Made by a program: the position numbers and the translations under genes. A model generated the notes under the pieces. That model did not search any database, was not told the origin of the DNA, and saw only the letters and a program-made list of their open reading frames with translations. From Candidatus Bathyarchaeota archaeon (GTDB lineage Archaea; Thermoproteota; Bathyarchaeia; Bathyarchaeales; Bathycorpusculaceae), in assembly GCA_937873375.1 (NCBI GenBank), contig CALMWK010000164.1, forward strand, positions 1-53,499: 53,499 nt of DNA, given 5' to 3'. Shown in pieces: positions 1 through 8,557 of the stretch (positions are counted from its first letter, which is position 1; every line of letters begins with the position of its first letter).

Positions 1-1
1 C

Positions 2-460
2 AGCACACGCGTTCAAGAAGAATCCTTAGCTCTCACAAAGCAACACGTATGGTACGATGCTGCATCTGGTATCTCACAGGCTGCCATTATGATAATTAAC
101 ACTGGCGGTAGAGATGTAGTTTTAGACAAGATTGCTGTCCGGGGTCAGGAAGCTGATTGGGATGGTTCTTCACAAAACGTCACCTACGTCATAACTAGCG
201 AATCTGTCTCCAACGAACTAACATTCATCGCCTCAGGCATAGCCACATACAACATGACAACCATGCTCGGTCTCACAACACCTGGTAGCTTAACTGGAGC
301 ATCTAATGATTTGACTCTGCAGTCTGGCTATACCATGGTCGTATACATTTCAACACCTGACAGCATAACCATCAACGACATCGGCTTAACAGTTGCCATC
401 ACCGTGTTCACATCGCAGGCAATGTACTACAAAGAGTGCAACGTCCAAGCTGCAACTTAA
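2..460 (+). CDS. pilin-like secreted protein, 5' end outside window
   Basis: The frame is open from base 2, so the first methionine (base 89) is internal and the N-terminus lies upstream of the window. What remains, about 152 residues, is rich in Thr, Ser, Val and Ile, with alternating hydrophobic beta-strand character and the phrase INTGGRDVVLDKIAVRGQ typical of the beta domain of archaeal pilin/archaellin-like proteins. No catalytic motif is visible. It sits just upstream of a pilus assembly operon on the same strand and is followed by a T-rich tract, so it is probably a structural subunit made at higher level than the assembly genes. The pilin assignment rests on context and composition; the decisive class III signal peptide is not visible. 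Confidence 0.6.
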   Translation, partial: STRVQEESLALTKQHVWYDAASGISQAAIMIINTGGRDVVLDKIAVRGQEADWDGSSQNVTYVITSESVSNELTFIASGIATYNMTTMLGLTTPGSLTGASNDLTLQSGYTMVVYISTPDSITINDIGLTVAITVFTSQAMYYKECNVQAAT

Positions 461-496
461 AAGAGCCACCCCCCCCCCACAACAACCCCCACACCC

Positions 497-517
497 TTTT
501 TCTCTTTTTATTTTTTT
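497..517 (+). terminator. T-rich terminator after the pilin-like gene
   Basis: Pyrimidine-rich stretch with runs of 5, 5 and 7 T, 40 bases after the stop codon at 460 and preceded by a C10 run. It fits a U-tract archaeal terminator. The rest of the 461-710 gap holds nothing I can identify beyond this; the next gene starts at 711. Confidence 0.5.
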
Positions 518-710
518 AATAAATCTCATACGCAGACCGATTTTTAAAAGCCTTTCAACAATTAGAGTCTTGCCCGTCAATGTTGTCCCAACCAAGTATT
601 CGGCAGTTAACTTTTTTGGCACAATATGTACTTGGCGTTACACACAAACAGCTTAATCCATTTTCCAACAACTTCTTGATAAAGTTGGCACAAGGGAAGA
701 GAAACGAAAA

Positions 711-1559
711 TTGAGAACACCTCGCTGTAATTACCTATCGGCAAAACTGCGCAGACTACACAGGTCCAAAAAAGCGCTAGCCATCCCAGCCACCTTCATG
801 ATACTATTCGTTACCACCCTTGGCCTAATCTCGGTCACGTATTACTTTGCAGTTGAAAGAGTGAACGCCCGAAGCCAAACGCTCAAGATATCAACAGCAA
901 AGCAGGATTTCTTGTCACTAGATGAGAATATACTGTCCACTGTGTGGCAGCCAGGCTCCGCGCGCACATTCGAAATAACTGATTCAGGCGGAAAACTGTG
1001 CGTTCAGCCAACAAACAACTCGTTAACAATAAGCGTGACAGATGACAGCGAAATTAATCAGACAGTTTTCAACCAAACCATTGGACAAATTATCTACGAA
1101 CTTCCCTTTTCTGAATCTCCAGAAACAGGTCTCTACTTGAAAGGTGACAGCCGCACAATAGCCAACCAATCTGGGTCACTAGTAACTCAGCTATGCATAA
1201 GCAGCGGCGCTGAACACCCCGAACTTCTTCTGCGTTATCGTCCCACAGTTTCATACGCTACAGCAGGCACAGAAAACAATCGACCCGTCAACAACATACG
1301 CATCTACGTCGTCAACATGAACACTTCGGACACAATATCACTTTATGGCAAAGTTCCGCTGAAAATCTCCTGCGAATCCAACCAGATAACAACCGCAACC
1401 TACACTCTCTCATACAGTCCAGAAACTTTGCTTGTAACTTCAGTTCTAGATGGCGCAAGCGGGCAAGTCACTATTCCTATTTCAGGTAGTGTTGACGGCG
1501 CAGTTGTTAACGTTGAAATTGTCCAGTCAAATGTCCAAGTTGAGAGGTGCTTGCGGTAA
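711..1559 (+). CDS. pseudopilin-like single-TM protein of pilus operon
   Basis: 282 residues from a TTG start; a GGGAAGAG stretch lies 11-18 bases upstream. A basic N-terminal segment (residues 1-24, with RSKK) is followed by one hydrophobic helix (about residues 25-47) and a polar beta-rich extracytoplasmic region with many Asn-x-Ser/Thr sequons. This is the layout of class III signal peptide pseudopilins. No enzyme motif is seen. The next gene begins one base after the stop codon, so it is the first gene of the ATPase/platform operon. It is probably a minor pilin or a subunit anchoring the assembly complex. I do not recognise a named family. Confidence 0.7.
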   Translation: MRTPRCNYLSAKLRRLHRSKKALAIPATFMILFVTTLGLISVTYYFAVERVNARSQTLKISTAKQDFLSLDENILSTVWQPGSARTFEITDSGGKLCVQPTNNSLTISVTDDSEINQTVFNQTIGQIIYELPFSESPETGLYLKGDSRTIANQSGSLVTQLCISSGAEHPELLLRYRPTVSYATAGTENNRPVNNIRIYVVNMNTSDTISLYGKVPLKISCESNQITTATYTLSYSPETLLVTSVLDGASGQVTIPISGSVDGAVVNVEIVQSNVQVERCLR

Positions 1560-1560
1560 C

Positions 1561-2010
1561 ATGCCCTCTATAATTCCAGGATACGTTTACACGCTTTTCG
1601 CTTCAGTAATCATCGGAACCCTCATTATCACAGCCTGCGGACTCACGGTAGCCAACGTGAAACGTGAAGCAGAAGAACAACAACTATCCAACATCGCAGA
1701 ATACGTCGCAGTGAAAGGCATGGAACTCACCGCACATGCTCCAGCAGACAACCTCACATCAGTTGTACATTTAGATATTCCACCTTTGATTGGAAACCAG
1801 CGATACTGGATTCAAATAACAAATGACTCCTCCAAAGCTTGGGTGGAAGCGGGCTTTGGGGCAACAGTTCTTTCTAGTGAACAGCGAGTGTACGTTCCAA
1901 CAGATATTGTGGCGTCGGGAACTTACGTAAGCGGTTCAGGCGCCAAAGCATTTCTGCAATACAACTGGGACACGGCAGGTGCCAGTTTAACTCTTTATGG
2001 AGGCAATTAA
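1561..2010 (+). CDS. short pseudopilin-like single-TM protein
   Basis: 149 residues from ATG 1561. The open frame extends back to 1450, but that would overlap the preceding gene by 110 bases, so the ATG one base after the upstream stop is preferred. Residues 5-27 form one hydrophobic helix directly at the N-terminus, followed by a charged heptad-like stretch (about 28-50) and a small beta domain. This is the classic arrangement of a pilin-like protein with an N-terminal polymerisation helix. The intergenic gap to the ATPase gene is 3 bases, so translation is probably coupled. Confidence 0.7.
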   Translation: MPSIIPGYVYTLFASVIIGTLIITACGLTVANVKREAEEQQLSNIAEYVAVKGMELTAHAPADNLTSVVHLDIPPLIGNQRYWIQITNDSSKAWVEAGFGATVLSSEQRVYVPTDIVASGTYVSGSGAKAFLQYNWDTAGASLTLYGGN

Positions 2011-2013
2011 ACT

Positions 2014-3594
2014 TTGAAGCTTGGAAAAAAGAAAGTAGAAGAAGTTGAAAAGAAACACCAAACCTCCGAAGAGGAATTAATGGGTTACTTGGGCATTCAG
2101 GGCTGGCGCGTACCGGAAGGCTACACACAAGTTGAAAGTTACCCTCTTAAGCCTCCATTTTCTTACGCATGGATATTTCAGGAAGAATCTGAAGGGGGCT
2201 ACTTCTACGTCGTCGATGAACTTGCAATGACCCGAGAGGAACGAGAAACCTTCAATCAATTGAAGAACACCCTTGAATACGAGTTAAAAGCGCCCCGAAC
2301 AGATGAACTCCTTGCCGAGTCATTCCAAAGACAGCTACCAAGCATAATCGAAGAAAACCAAGCCGCGCTGTCAGGAACAGACCAAGTGGGCTTGAGAAAA
2401 ATCATCTATTATTTAGAAAGAGATTTAATAGGTTACGGAAGAATTGATGGCCTCATCTGTGACCCCTACATCGAAGACATCAGTTGCTTGGGCGTTAACA
2501 AACCTGTCTTTTTGTATCACAGAAAATACGAGAATGCACGAACCAACATCATTTACACTGACGAAGAAGAACTGGACGACTTCATAACGAGGATAGTGCA
2601 CAGACAAGGCAAACACGTCAGCATTGCGCACCCCATAGTAGACTTGACGTTGCCTGGAAAACACAGACTTGCTGTTTCCTTTGGAAAAGAAACCACCCCA
2701 GCAGGAACAAGCTTCACGATTCGAAAGTTCCGTGAAGACCCCATAACGATTGTCGACTTAATCATGAACGAAACCATCGACGAATCAATCGCCGCGTACC
2801 TGTGGATGCTCATGGAAAACAAGATGTCTGTGATGGTTGTTGGTCCAACAGGAGCAGGAAAAACCACTGCGTTAAACGCCATTGCATGCCTTGTCAGACC
2901 TGACTTCAAAATGATTTCGGTTGAAGAGGTTTCCGAAATTAACTTGCCGCAGGAAAACTGGGTCTCAACAATTGCCCGCCCAGGATTTGGAGGCTTAAGC
3001 GAGGGAGAAGTTAGCCTTTACGACCTCATCAAGTCAGCTGTGCGTCACCGTCCCGCTTTGATTCTGGTAGGCGAGGTTAGAGGCGAAGAAGCATACGTCC
3101 TCTTTCAGGCCTTAGCTACCGGCCACGGTGGCATGTGTACCCTGCACGCTGAAGATGTCGAAACAGTGATTAAACGTCTGACTCAGCCGCCTATGAATAT
3201 TCCTCAGGGAATCTTGCCCTTAATGAACTGTGTCATAGTTGTCAAGCAAGTGAAAACTCCAACATTTCTCGTTGGCTTGGACAAAAAGGTTTCAAGCAGA
3301 AAATTCGTGAAAATCTCAGAAATAGACAATAGCTGCGGGATCCACGATGTTTTCACTTGGAACGCTTCAGGAGATTATTTCCAAGCAAATCTTGAAGGGA
3401 GCTATTTGTTGACCAAGATGGCCAAAAGTCTTGATGTTCCTCTGAGTGTGGTTATGCAGGAGTTTGAACATAGAAAACAGATTCTGCTGAAGATGGTGGA
3501 GAAGGGTCTTCGTGACTTCCGAAGTGTACACAAAGCGCTAAACAGCTCACTCAACGTGGACGATTTGGATAAACAACCCAACAAGGAGCTATAA
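2014..3594 (+). CDS. type II/IV secretion system ATPase (GspE/ArlI family)
   Basis: 526-residue hexameric assembly ATPase expected at the cytoplasmic face of the pilus machine. Walker A GPTGAGKTT is at about residues 277-285, with hydrophobic strand VMVV before it. The Asp box follows (EEVSEINLP), then a Walker B-like strand ALILVGEVRGEE (about 346-357) and the His box GHGGMCTLHAE. The N-terminal 230 residues match the region that contacts the platform protein. Starts at TTG, 3 bases after the upstream stop; the platform gene begins 3 bases after its own stop. Length is usual for archaeal pilus ATPases. It could drive an archaellum, adhesive pilus or Tad-like pilus; without other archaellum genes (arlC-H) in view, adhesive pilus is favoured. 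Confidence 0.93.
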   Translation: MKLGKKKVEEVEKKHQTSEEELMGYLGIQGWRVPEGYTQVESYPLKPPFSYAWIFQEESEGGYFYVVDELAMTREERETFNQLKNTLEYELKAPRTDELLAESFQRQLPSIIEENQAALSGTDQVGLRKIIYYLERDLIGYGRIDGLICDPYIEDISCLGVNKPVFLYHRKYENARTNIIYTDEEELDDFITRIVHRQGKHVSIAHPIVDLTLPGKHRLAVSFGKETTPAGTSFTIRKFREDPITIVDLIMNETIDESIAAYLWMLMENKMSVMVVGPTGAGKTTALNAIACLVRPDFKMISVEEVSEINLPQENWVSTIARPGFGGLSEGEVSLYDLIKSAVRHRPALILVGEVRGEEAYVLFQALATGHGGMCTLHAEDVETVIKRLTQPPMNIPQGILPLMNCVIVVKQVKTPTFLVGLDKKVSSRKFVKISEIDNSCGIHDVFTWNASGDYFQANLEGSYLLTKMAKSLDVPLSVVMQEFEHRKQILLKMVEKGLRDFRSVHKALNSSLNVDDLDKQPNKEL

Positions 3595-3597
3595 TCA

Positions 3598-5106
3598 GTG
3601 AAGGCAAAAGGTGGCTTCGTTGGAAAGATTCATGGTCTAATGTCAAAGGCTGCTAGTGAGGAGAGAGAGAAACTTGAGCATGAGCTGCCTTTCGTAGTGA
3701 TGATTTTCACGCTTCTATCCGCCAGCGGAGTGTCACCTTATGACAGCTGGAAGAAAATGCGCAAACTTTCATTCCTGCCTAACTTCAAAAAGGAAGCCGA
3801 CGAAGTAGTCAGGCAAGTTGAGATTTTGGGTAAAGACCCCTTGACTGTGATGCACCTGCGCGCGGATAAGACACCCTCGAAACTCTACAAAAATTTTCTG
3901 GGCGGTTTCGTGTCTTCGGTGAAAAGCGGGGGAAAAATGGTTGATTACTTGAAAAGTGAACTTAAAGCGATGTTCGAGCTTAGGCACAACGCTATGACGC
4001 AATCAATTGAGAAAGTTGCCACGTTAGTCGAGGCTTATACAGTAATGCTGATTGTGGTCTTGTGTACCTACATTCTTTTTGTTGTTTTCTCATCGTCAGG
4101 TATGATGGATATTTTGTCGGCGAGTTCGCTGTCCATTTCGCCTATAATGTCCTACATTGTTGCGTTCATTTTCATGCCTGTGCTGTCGCTCGTATTCATT
4201 ATGGTCGCTCACAACATGCAAAAAAGCGCTTTTGACAACCTAAAGAGTCTCTACAAAAAAGCCTCTATAACAATCGGCGCGGTTGGAGCAATGCTAATTG
4301 TTCTCGTTTTGGTTCCGTCACTCACTGAGTCGTTTGGACCTATTGGTTTACCTGAAATCGCCACAATCGGTTTAGTGGTGGCATCGTTAATTCCCGCTAT
4401 TGAGTACCGACGGATTGCCAAGCTCAATTATAATGCTGAAGATTCAATTCCACGCTTCATCCGGGACGTTACAGAGTCGAACAAAATTGGACTTTCGCCT
4501 GAAAAAAGCATCGTGCAAGCTGCGAAGCGTAAGTATCACGGTGGATTTTCAAAGTTCGTAGACTTGGTGCGCAGCCAAATTGAATGGGGCGTACCGCTAC
4601 GGAAGACTTTTGATAACTTGAGCAAGGAAATCAAAAGCTGGTTTGTCATTGTAAACTTTGCAATGCTGATTGAAACCATCGAAATCGGCGGGAACGCAAC
4701 TCAGTCGCTCGAGATTCTTTCCGAGTATAGCGAGAAGGAACGGGAACTTCAGATTAACAAGCGTGCGTTGTTGAAGCCTTACATTGTGCTCGCGGTCGTT
4801 TGGAGCATCTTAATTGCGGTGACAACAACCATTGTGGCCATCACGACTTACATGATGACTTCGGTTGTTGGTAACAGTCTTTCTTCAGTTGCCTTTATGG
4901 CGATGCAGAGTCAAATGCGCATGTTCTCCGTAGGCATTATCCTGCAATGCTGGATTTCAGGTTTCTTCATTGGAAAAATTAGCGAAGGCAACTTTGGCGC
5001 GGGCTTTCTGTATTCTGCGTTGCTTGCAGGAACCGCTTACGTGTCCCTTGTCGTGTCTCAGCAGTTGCTCTCAGGCATGTTCGGCTTAACAGTAGCGATG
5101 GGTTAA
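3598..5106 (+). CDS. type II secretion F / TadC-ArlJ-like pilus platform protein
   Basis: 502-residue polytopic membrane protein starting with GTG. It has two T2SSF-type cytoplasmic helical domains (about residues 25-140 and 285-395), each followed by hydrophobic helices. I count roughly seven or eight TM segments, clustered at about 142-165, 180-205, 220-245, 250-270, 395-420, 440-460 and 470-495. The second domain has the family-like stretch IGGNATQSLEIL. The protein would form the inner-membrane platform on which the ATPase at 2014-3594 acts; the two genes are 3 bases apart. The two-domain architecture is that of archaeal platform proteins rather than split TadB/TadC. Confidence 0.88.
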   Translation: MKAKGGFVGKIHGLMSKAASEEREKLEHELPFVVMIFTLLSASGVSPYDSWKKMRKLSFLPNFKKEADEVVRQVEILGKDPLTVMHLRADKTPSKLYKNFLGGFVSSVKSGGKMVDYLKSELKAMFELRHNAMTQSIEKVATLVEAYTVMLIVVLCTYILFVVFSSSGMMDILSASSLSISPIMSYIVAFIFMPVLSLVFIMVAHNMQKSAFDNLKSLYKKASITIGAVGAMLIVLVLVPSLTESFGPIGLPEIATIGLVVASLIPAIEYRRIAKLNYNAEDSIPRFIRDVTESNKIGLSPEKSIVQAAKRKYHGGFSKFVDLVRSQIEWGVPLRKTFDNLSKEIKSWFVIVNFAMLIETIEIGGNATQSLEILSEYSEKERELQINKRALLKPYIVLAVVWSILIAVTTTIVAITTYMMTSVVGNSLSSVAFMAMQSQMRMFSVGIILQCWISGFFIGKISEGNFGAGFLYSALLAGTAYVSLVVSQQLLSGMFGLTVAMG

Positions 5107-5115
5107 CAGTGGAGG

Positions 5116-6168
5116 GTGACAAGGGTACCGACAGTTACAATTGACACTTTCTTCGCTTGCTCGCTGATTGTTAGCGTGGCTATTTTGGCTACGGCGTTTT
5201 TGGCGGGAACGATGCAGATGCAGATAAACGGCATGCAGGACCTAAACAAGCAGGACTACCTGCAGACGATAGCTGACCACATCGTGTCAAGCTGTGGTTC
5301 TCCTGTGGACTGGGGCTCAGACAGCAGCGTCCCAGTGAACTTTGGATTATCGACAAGCAACTCGGCAGGGTTGTACGAGTTGGACATTGACAAGCTCAGC
5401 AGGTTAAGCAGCCAAAACATGTATGCACTTTCTTACCCTAATATGTCCAAGGCGGCAAGATTAACCAACATCGCTTTTGGTGTTTCACTTTCTCAGATGT
5501 TATCAATAGATGTTGAGCTTTCGGGCAACAGCACTGCAAGTGGCTTCACCACGTATACCTTTGCAGTTTCGGTGAGTCAAGAGTCTGGACCGTTGAGTGC
5601 AAATTTACAAGGCTATCTTGTGGCACCAAATTATGTGGGCAGCGTTTCCAATACTACGTCAAGTTCAGGTGTTGGCTACGTAACATTTCAGGTGCCCACT
5701 ACATCGCAGGGTCCTGCGTTACTCGTAGTATTCGCTCGTGCATCGTTTGACGATAGAGTAACTGCGTATGAAATATACCCATTTGCTCATCTGTCTCAGG
5801 AACCGCCGCCTAACTACACTTTTTTGGGGTTGAGTCCACTTAACTACACATTAAACATTAACAAGAACTATCCCAGCGCCACTATCGAAGAGAGTTATGC
5901 CTTTTCTTACGGCTACAGTTCAAACCTCACATCAACTTCAAGCACCACTTACGCGATCCCAACACTGTTAGACAAAAGCCCCATAGTCCTCGTAGTCCAA
6001 GGCGTGAACGGAACGGAAACATTTGTGGAGTGGACTTCGTATCCTCAGCTTCCCGTGAATGCAGGAGCGGACTTTTCAAATTCGGATAAAAACTTGTTTG
6101 TGTACCCAGTCACTGTTAAAGATACTTTGTACAAGTTGATTTTGTGTTTTGGGGATGTGGTGCGATGA
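5116..6168 (+). CDS. pseudopilin-like protein with large beta domain
   Basis: 350 residues from GTG 5116, with a GGAGG Shine-Dalgarno immediately upstream (5111-5115). That spacing is unusually tight, but no better in-frame start exists nearby. N-terminal hydrophobic helix at about residues 9-30 followed by a polar region with a Cys-containing segment (SSCGSPVDWGSD), then a long Ser/Thr/Asn-rich beta region with many N-glycosylation sequons. It overlaps the next gene by 4 bases (ATGA), indicating translational coupling. Probably a minor pilin or pilus-associated surface protein; the family is not one I can name. Confidence 0.7.
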   Translation: MTRVPTVTIDTFFACSLIVSVAILATAFLAGTMQMQINGMQDLNKQDYLQTIADHIVSSCGSPVDWGSDSSVPVNFGLSTSNSAGLYELDIDKLSRLSSQNMYALSYPNMSKAARLTNIAFGVSLSQMLSIDVELSGNSTASGFTTYTFAVSVSQESGPLSANLQGYLVAPNYVGSVSNTTSSSGVGYVTFQVPTTSQGPALLVVFARASFDDRVTAYEIYPFAHLSQEPPPNYTFLGLSPLNYTLNINKNYPSATIEESYAFSYGYSSNLTSTSSTTYAIPTLLDKSPIVLVVQGVNGTETFVEWTSYPQLPVNAGADFSNSDKNLFVYPVTVKDTLYKLILCFGDVVR

Positions 6169-6593
6169 GGCTGCTCAAAGACAAAAAAGGGCAAGTACGG
6201 GTAATTGAAGCGCTTTTTGCTTCGGTTCTGCTACTCTCGTCGCTTACGCTCATTCCGATGGTGCAAAGAAGCTACAGCAATGATGCAACCGATGCCCTTT
6301 CTTCAACAGCACTTAACGTACTGGTTAGCTTGGACAGTGATGGGCACTTAGCCAACTTGGTTGATAACCAAAACTGGACCGCAATCCAAAGTCTCGTTCA
6401 ATCTTGCATTCCGCTTACAGTATGGTTTAACCTCACAGTATTCGACCAAAACATGGCGCGCCTCAATGATGCCCACATTTGCAGTGGCGGTTTAGTCAGC
6501 GACAAAGTGCAGTCAGCAGAATATGTGTGTGCAAGCACAAGCGGAAACTACGCTGTGTACATTATTAGGTTACAGTTGGCAGCGGTGGACTAA
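6165..6593 (+). CDS. class III signal peptide pseudopilin
   Basis: 142 residues from ATG 6165, which overlaps the previous stop as ATGA; the frame is open further back but the coupled ATG is preferred. The N-terminus reads KDKKGQVRVIEALFAS followed by a hydrophobic helix, i.e. basic residues, Gly-Gln junction and helix, as in prepilin peptidase substrates. The remainder is a small domain with two sequons and three Cys. It lies between two other single-TM proteins in the same operon, so together they probably form a set of minor pilins. Confidence 0.72.
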   Translation: MRLLKDKKGQVRVIEALFASVLLLSSLTLIPMVQRSYSNDATDALSSTALNVLVSLDSDGHLANLVDNQNWTAIQSLVQSCIPLTVWFNLTVFDQNMARLNDAHICSGGLVSDKVQSAEYVCASTSGNYAVYIIRLQLAAVD

Positions 6594-6594
6594 A

Positions 6595-7374
6595 ATGAAA
6601 AAGGCTCGTTCGAAACGTCGTGGAAACTCTGGACAAGTGCTTGTTATAACGTCTTTGATAGTGGTGATGCTTCTGCTGTCCACGGTAATTTATGTTAGAG
6701 AAACTGGAATGGATGCACCCGTTTATGCAGATGCCTCAAACCTGAGTTTTTCATCTGTCAAACAAGCCGCGATACATACAGTCATGAGTGCGCTGGTAAA
6801 TGTCTCAAACGGCGGAGAACCTGGAATTTTGGCGGCGGACCTGAACCTGCTCAAATCTGTTATAGCTAACCATTCGTACAACGCGATTTTAAACATGAAC
6901 TACACACCTCTAACCAATGAGACGTATCAAGACGGCTTCTGGACTTCTTGGGGGACAAACGGAGAGGGTGTATCAAGCGTGTACGTCAACTTTACTTTAA
7001 ACTCTTCAGGAGTCTCGGCGAATTACTATTCAGAATACGCTGTTAACTTAACCTCAAACCTTGCCATAAAGGGTTATTATACTCTGCTAACCGGGGCATC
7101 CAAGCAAGTTAACGTGACCTGCACAATATATAACGAAGGCAAACCTGCTTTAGCACAAAACTTCACAGTATACTACGAGTATGACGGCTCGCTGTCAACT
7201 GAAGAGTGGGTGCAAGTGACATCTCCAACCACCATTGACTATGGAAACGGTACCTGCTTCCTTTCCTTTACAGCTACTACCAAGCACCGCAGTGACCCGA
7301 TGCTGGTTTCTGTGCATTATCAAGATATGCGGGGAATACTTGTTTTAGCAAATGCAACGTGTACACTGAGTTAA
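6595..7374 (+). CDS. class III signal peptide pseudopilin, N-glycosylation-rich
   Basis: 259 residues from ATG 6595, 1 base after the previous stop. Very basic N-terminus (KKARSKRRGNSGQ) with the Gly-Gln processing motif, then a hydrophobic helix at about 15-34. The ectodomain is beta-rich with more than ten Asn-x-Ser/Thr sequons, consistent with a heavily glycosylated surface protein. It is the last gene of the pilus operon. The 215-base gap to the TrmB gene contains AT-rich sequence and the short palindrome TCGGATTCCGA near 7502, but no gene. Confidence 0.72.
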   Translation: MKKARSKRRGNSGQVLVITSLIVVMLLLSTVIYVRETGMDAPVYADASNLSFSSVKQAAIHTVMSALVNVSNGGEPGILAADLNLLKSVIANHSYNAILNMNYTPLTNETYQDGFWTSWGTNGEGVSSVYVNFTLNSSGVSANYYSEYAVNLTSNLAIKGYYTLLTGASKQVNVTCTIYNEGKPALAQNFTVYYEYDGSLSTEEWVQVTSPTTIDYGNGTCFLSFTATTKHRSDPMLVSVHYQDMRGILVLANATCTLS

Positions 7375-7589
7375 TTCTTTCGTGAAGATGGGCCATTATG
7401 ATGTTTTTTATGCTGTTTAATCGTTAATTAAGTGTAGTTTCCATCAACTATGGTGTTTTTTCTTCTGGTTAGATGTGGATTTCAGATTCAGATTTCTAAG
7501 TCGGATTCCGAAGTCGCAATCGTCTAATATGTAGTCAGCTAAAATCAGTAGCCAAGATACAGACGTAGAAACCAAAGGTGAAACGTGAA

Positions 7590-8513
7590 ATGGAACTCGC
7601 AGTCCAAAAAGGAAACAGTGATCTGATAAGAGTTTACGACGACAAAAGCGATGCAGTGAAGTTCATAAAAAGAGACAAAGGCTTCAACAAACAATTAATC
7701 ACCATAGAAGAAACTCTTTCGCGCTTCGGACTCCTTAAAAACGAAATTAAAGTCTACTTATACCTTGCAAGAGTAGGTGAAAAGAAAGCAGGCGAAATTG
7801 CCGAAGCCATCAGTTTGCATCGAACTGAGACTTATCGCATATTGCGTGACCTAGAAAAGAAGGGGATACTTTTCTCAATATTCGAAAAACCGCTGAAGTT
7901 TACCGCTGTGCCTCTTGATAAAGCCATCGACTTGCTTGTTGATGCGCAAAAAATGAAGATTAAACTGCTTGAGAAGGAAAAACAAAGTCTTGTAGAACTT
8001 TGGCTGTCAGTGCCGCAGTTGAAAGTGGAAAAAGCCAAAAAAGAACTCTTTCAAATGCTTGAAGGTGAACAGCAAATGGTCCTTAAAGCTGACGAACTGT
8101 TAGAGCGTACGGAAAAAGAGTTCCAAATCTTTGCGTCAGACGAATACTTGGCGCAGCTTTACTACAGCGACTTCACGGACAAACTTAAAAAGAAGCAAAA
8201 TGAACTCAACATTACGCTGCTAACTGAGAACTCGCCGAAAAGCCTCTTCTTCATCAAACAAATGGACTTGGCAAAAGAAAAATTTGGCATAGTTGAAGCT
8301 CAAAGCTTACCCTGTTTTATGATATCTGACAGGAAAGAGTTGCTGATTGCTTTCCACGAGAACGATGTAACCAACGAATCCGGCGATAAGAAGAAGTTTA
8401 AAACTTCAGCCATCTGGACAAACTATAACGCGTTCGTGTGGACTCTACAAATGCTCTTCTCCAAACTGTTGGACACAGAAAAAGCAAGTCCGGAAGAGGA
8501 ACCTCAAGCTTAG
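7590..8513 (+). CDS. TrmB-family transcriptional regulator
   Basis: 307 residues. Residues about 35-110 form a TrmB winged helix (GLLKNEIKVYLYLARVG, then recognition region HRTETYRILRDLEKKG). A coiled-coil and a phospholipase-D-like C-terminal ligand domain without obvious catalytic HKD motifs follow. I chose ATG 7590 because AGGTGA at 7576-7581 gives an 8-base spacing; GTG 7578 is an alternative in frame that would destroy that site. TrmB proteins usually sense sugars, but ligand and targets cannot be read from sequence. Position directly after the pilus operon makes control of surface structures possible but unproven. Confidence 0.85.
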   Translation: MELAVQKGNSDLIRVYDDKSDAVKFIKRDKGFNKQLITIEETLSRFGLLKNEIKVYLYLARVGEKKAGEIAEAISLHRTETYRILRDLEKKGILFSIFEKPLKFTAVPLDKAIDLLVDAQKMKIKLLEKEKQSLVELWLSVPQLKVEKAKKELFQMLEGEQQMVLKADELLERTEKEFQIFASDEYLAQLYYSDFTDKLKKKQNELNITLLTENSPKSLFFIKQMDLAKEKFGIVEAQSLPCFMISDRKELLIAFHENDVTNESGDKKKFKTSAIWTNYNAFVWTLQMLFSKLLDTEKASPEEEPQA

Positions 8514-8538
8514 TTTCTTTTTGTTTTTCCTTTGTTTA
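8514..8538 (+). terminator. T-rich terminator after trmB-like gene
   Basis: Runs of T interrupted by C and G start at the stop codon. They form a typical archaeal U-tract without a hairpin. Confidence 0.45.
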
Positions 8539-8557
8539 TCCAAGGAGAACAGTAGTC

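Noticed and set aside
393-656. Plus-strand ORF of 87 residues
   Set aside because: Runs through the pilin end and a C-rich/T-rich terminator; Pro/Lys/Phe-rich composition follows from the DNA and is not protein-like.
1450-1560. Longer form of the pseudopilin gene starting at ATG 1450
   Set aside because: It would overlap the previous gene by 110 bases; ATG 1561 directly after the stop gives the expected N-terminal hydrophobic helix.
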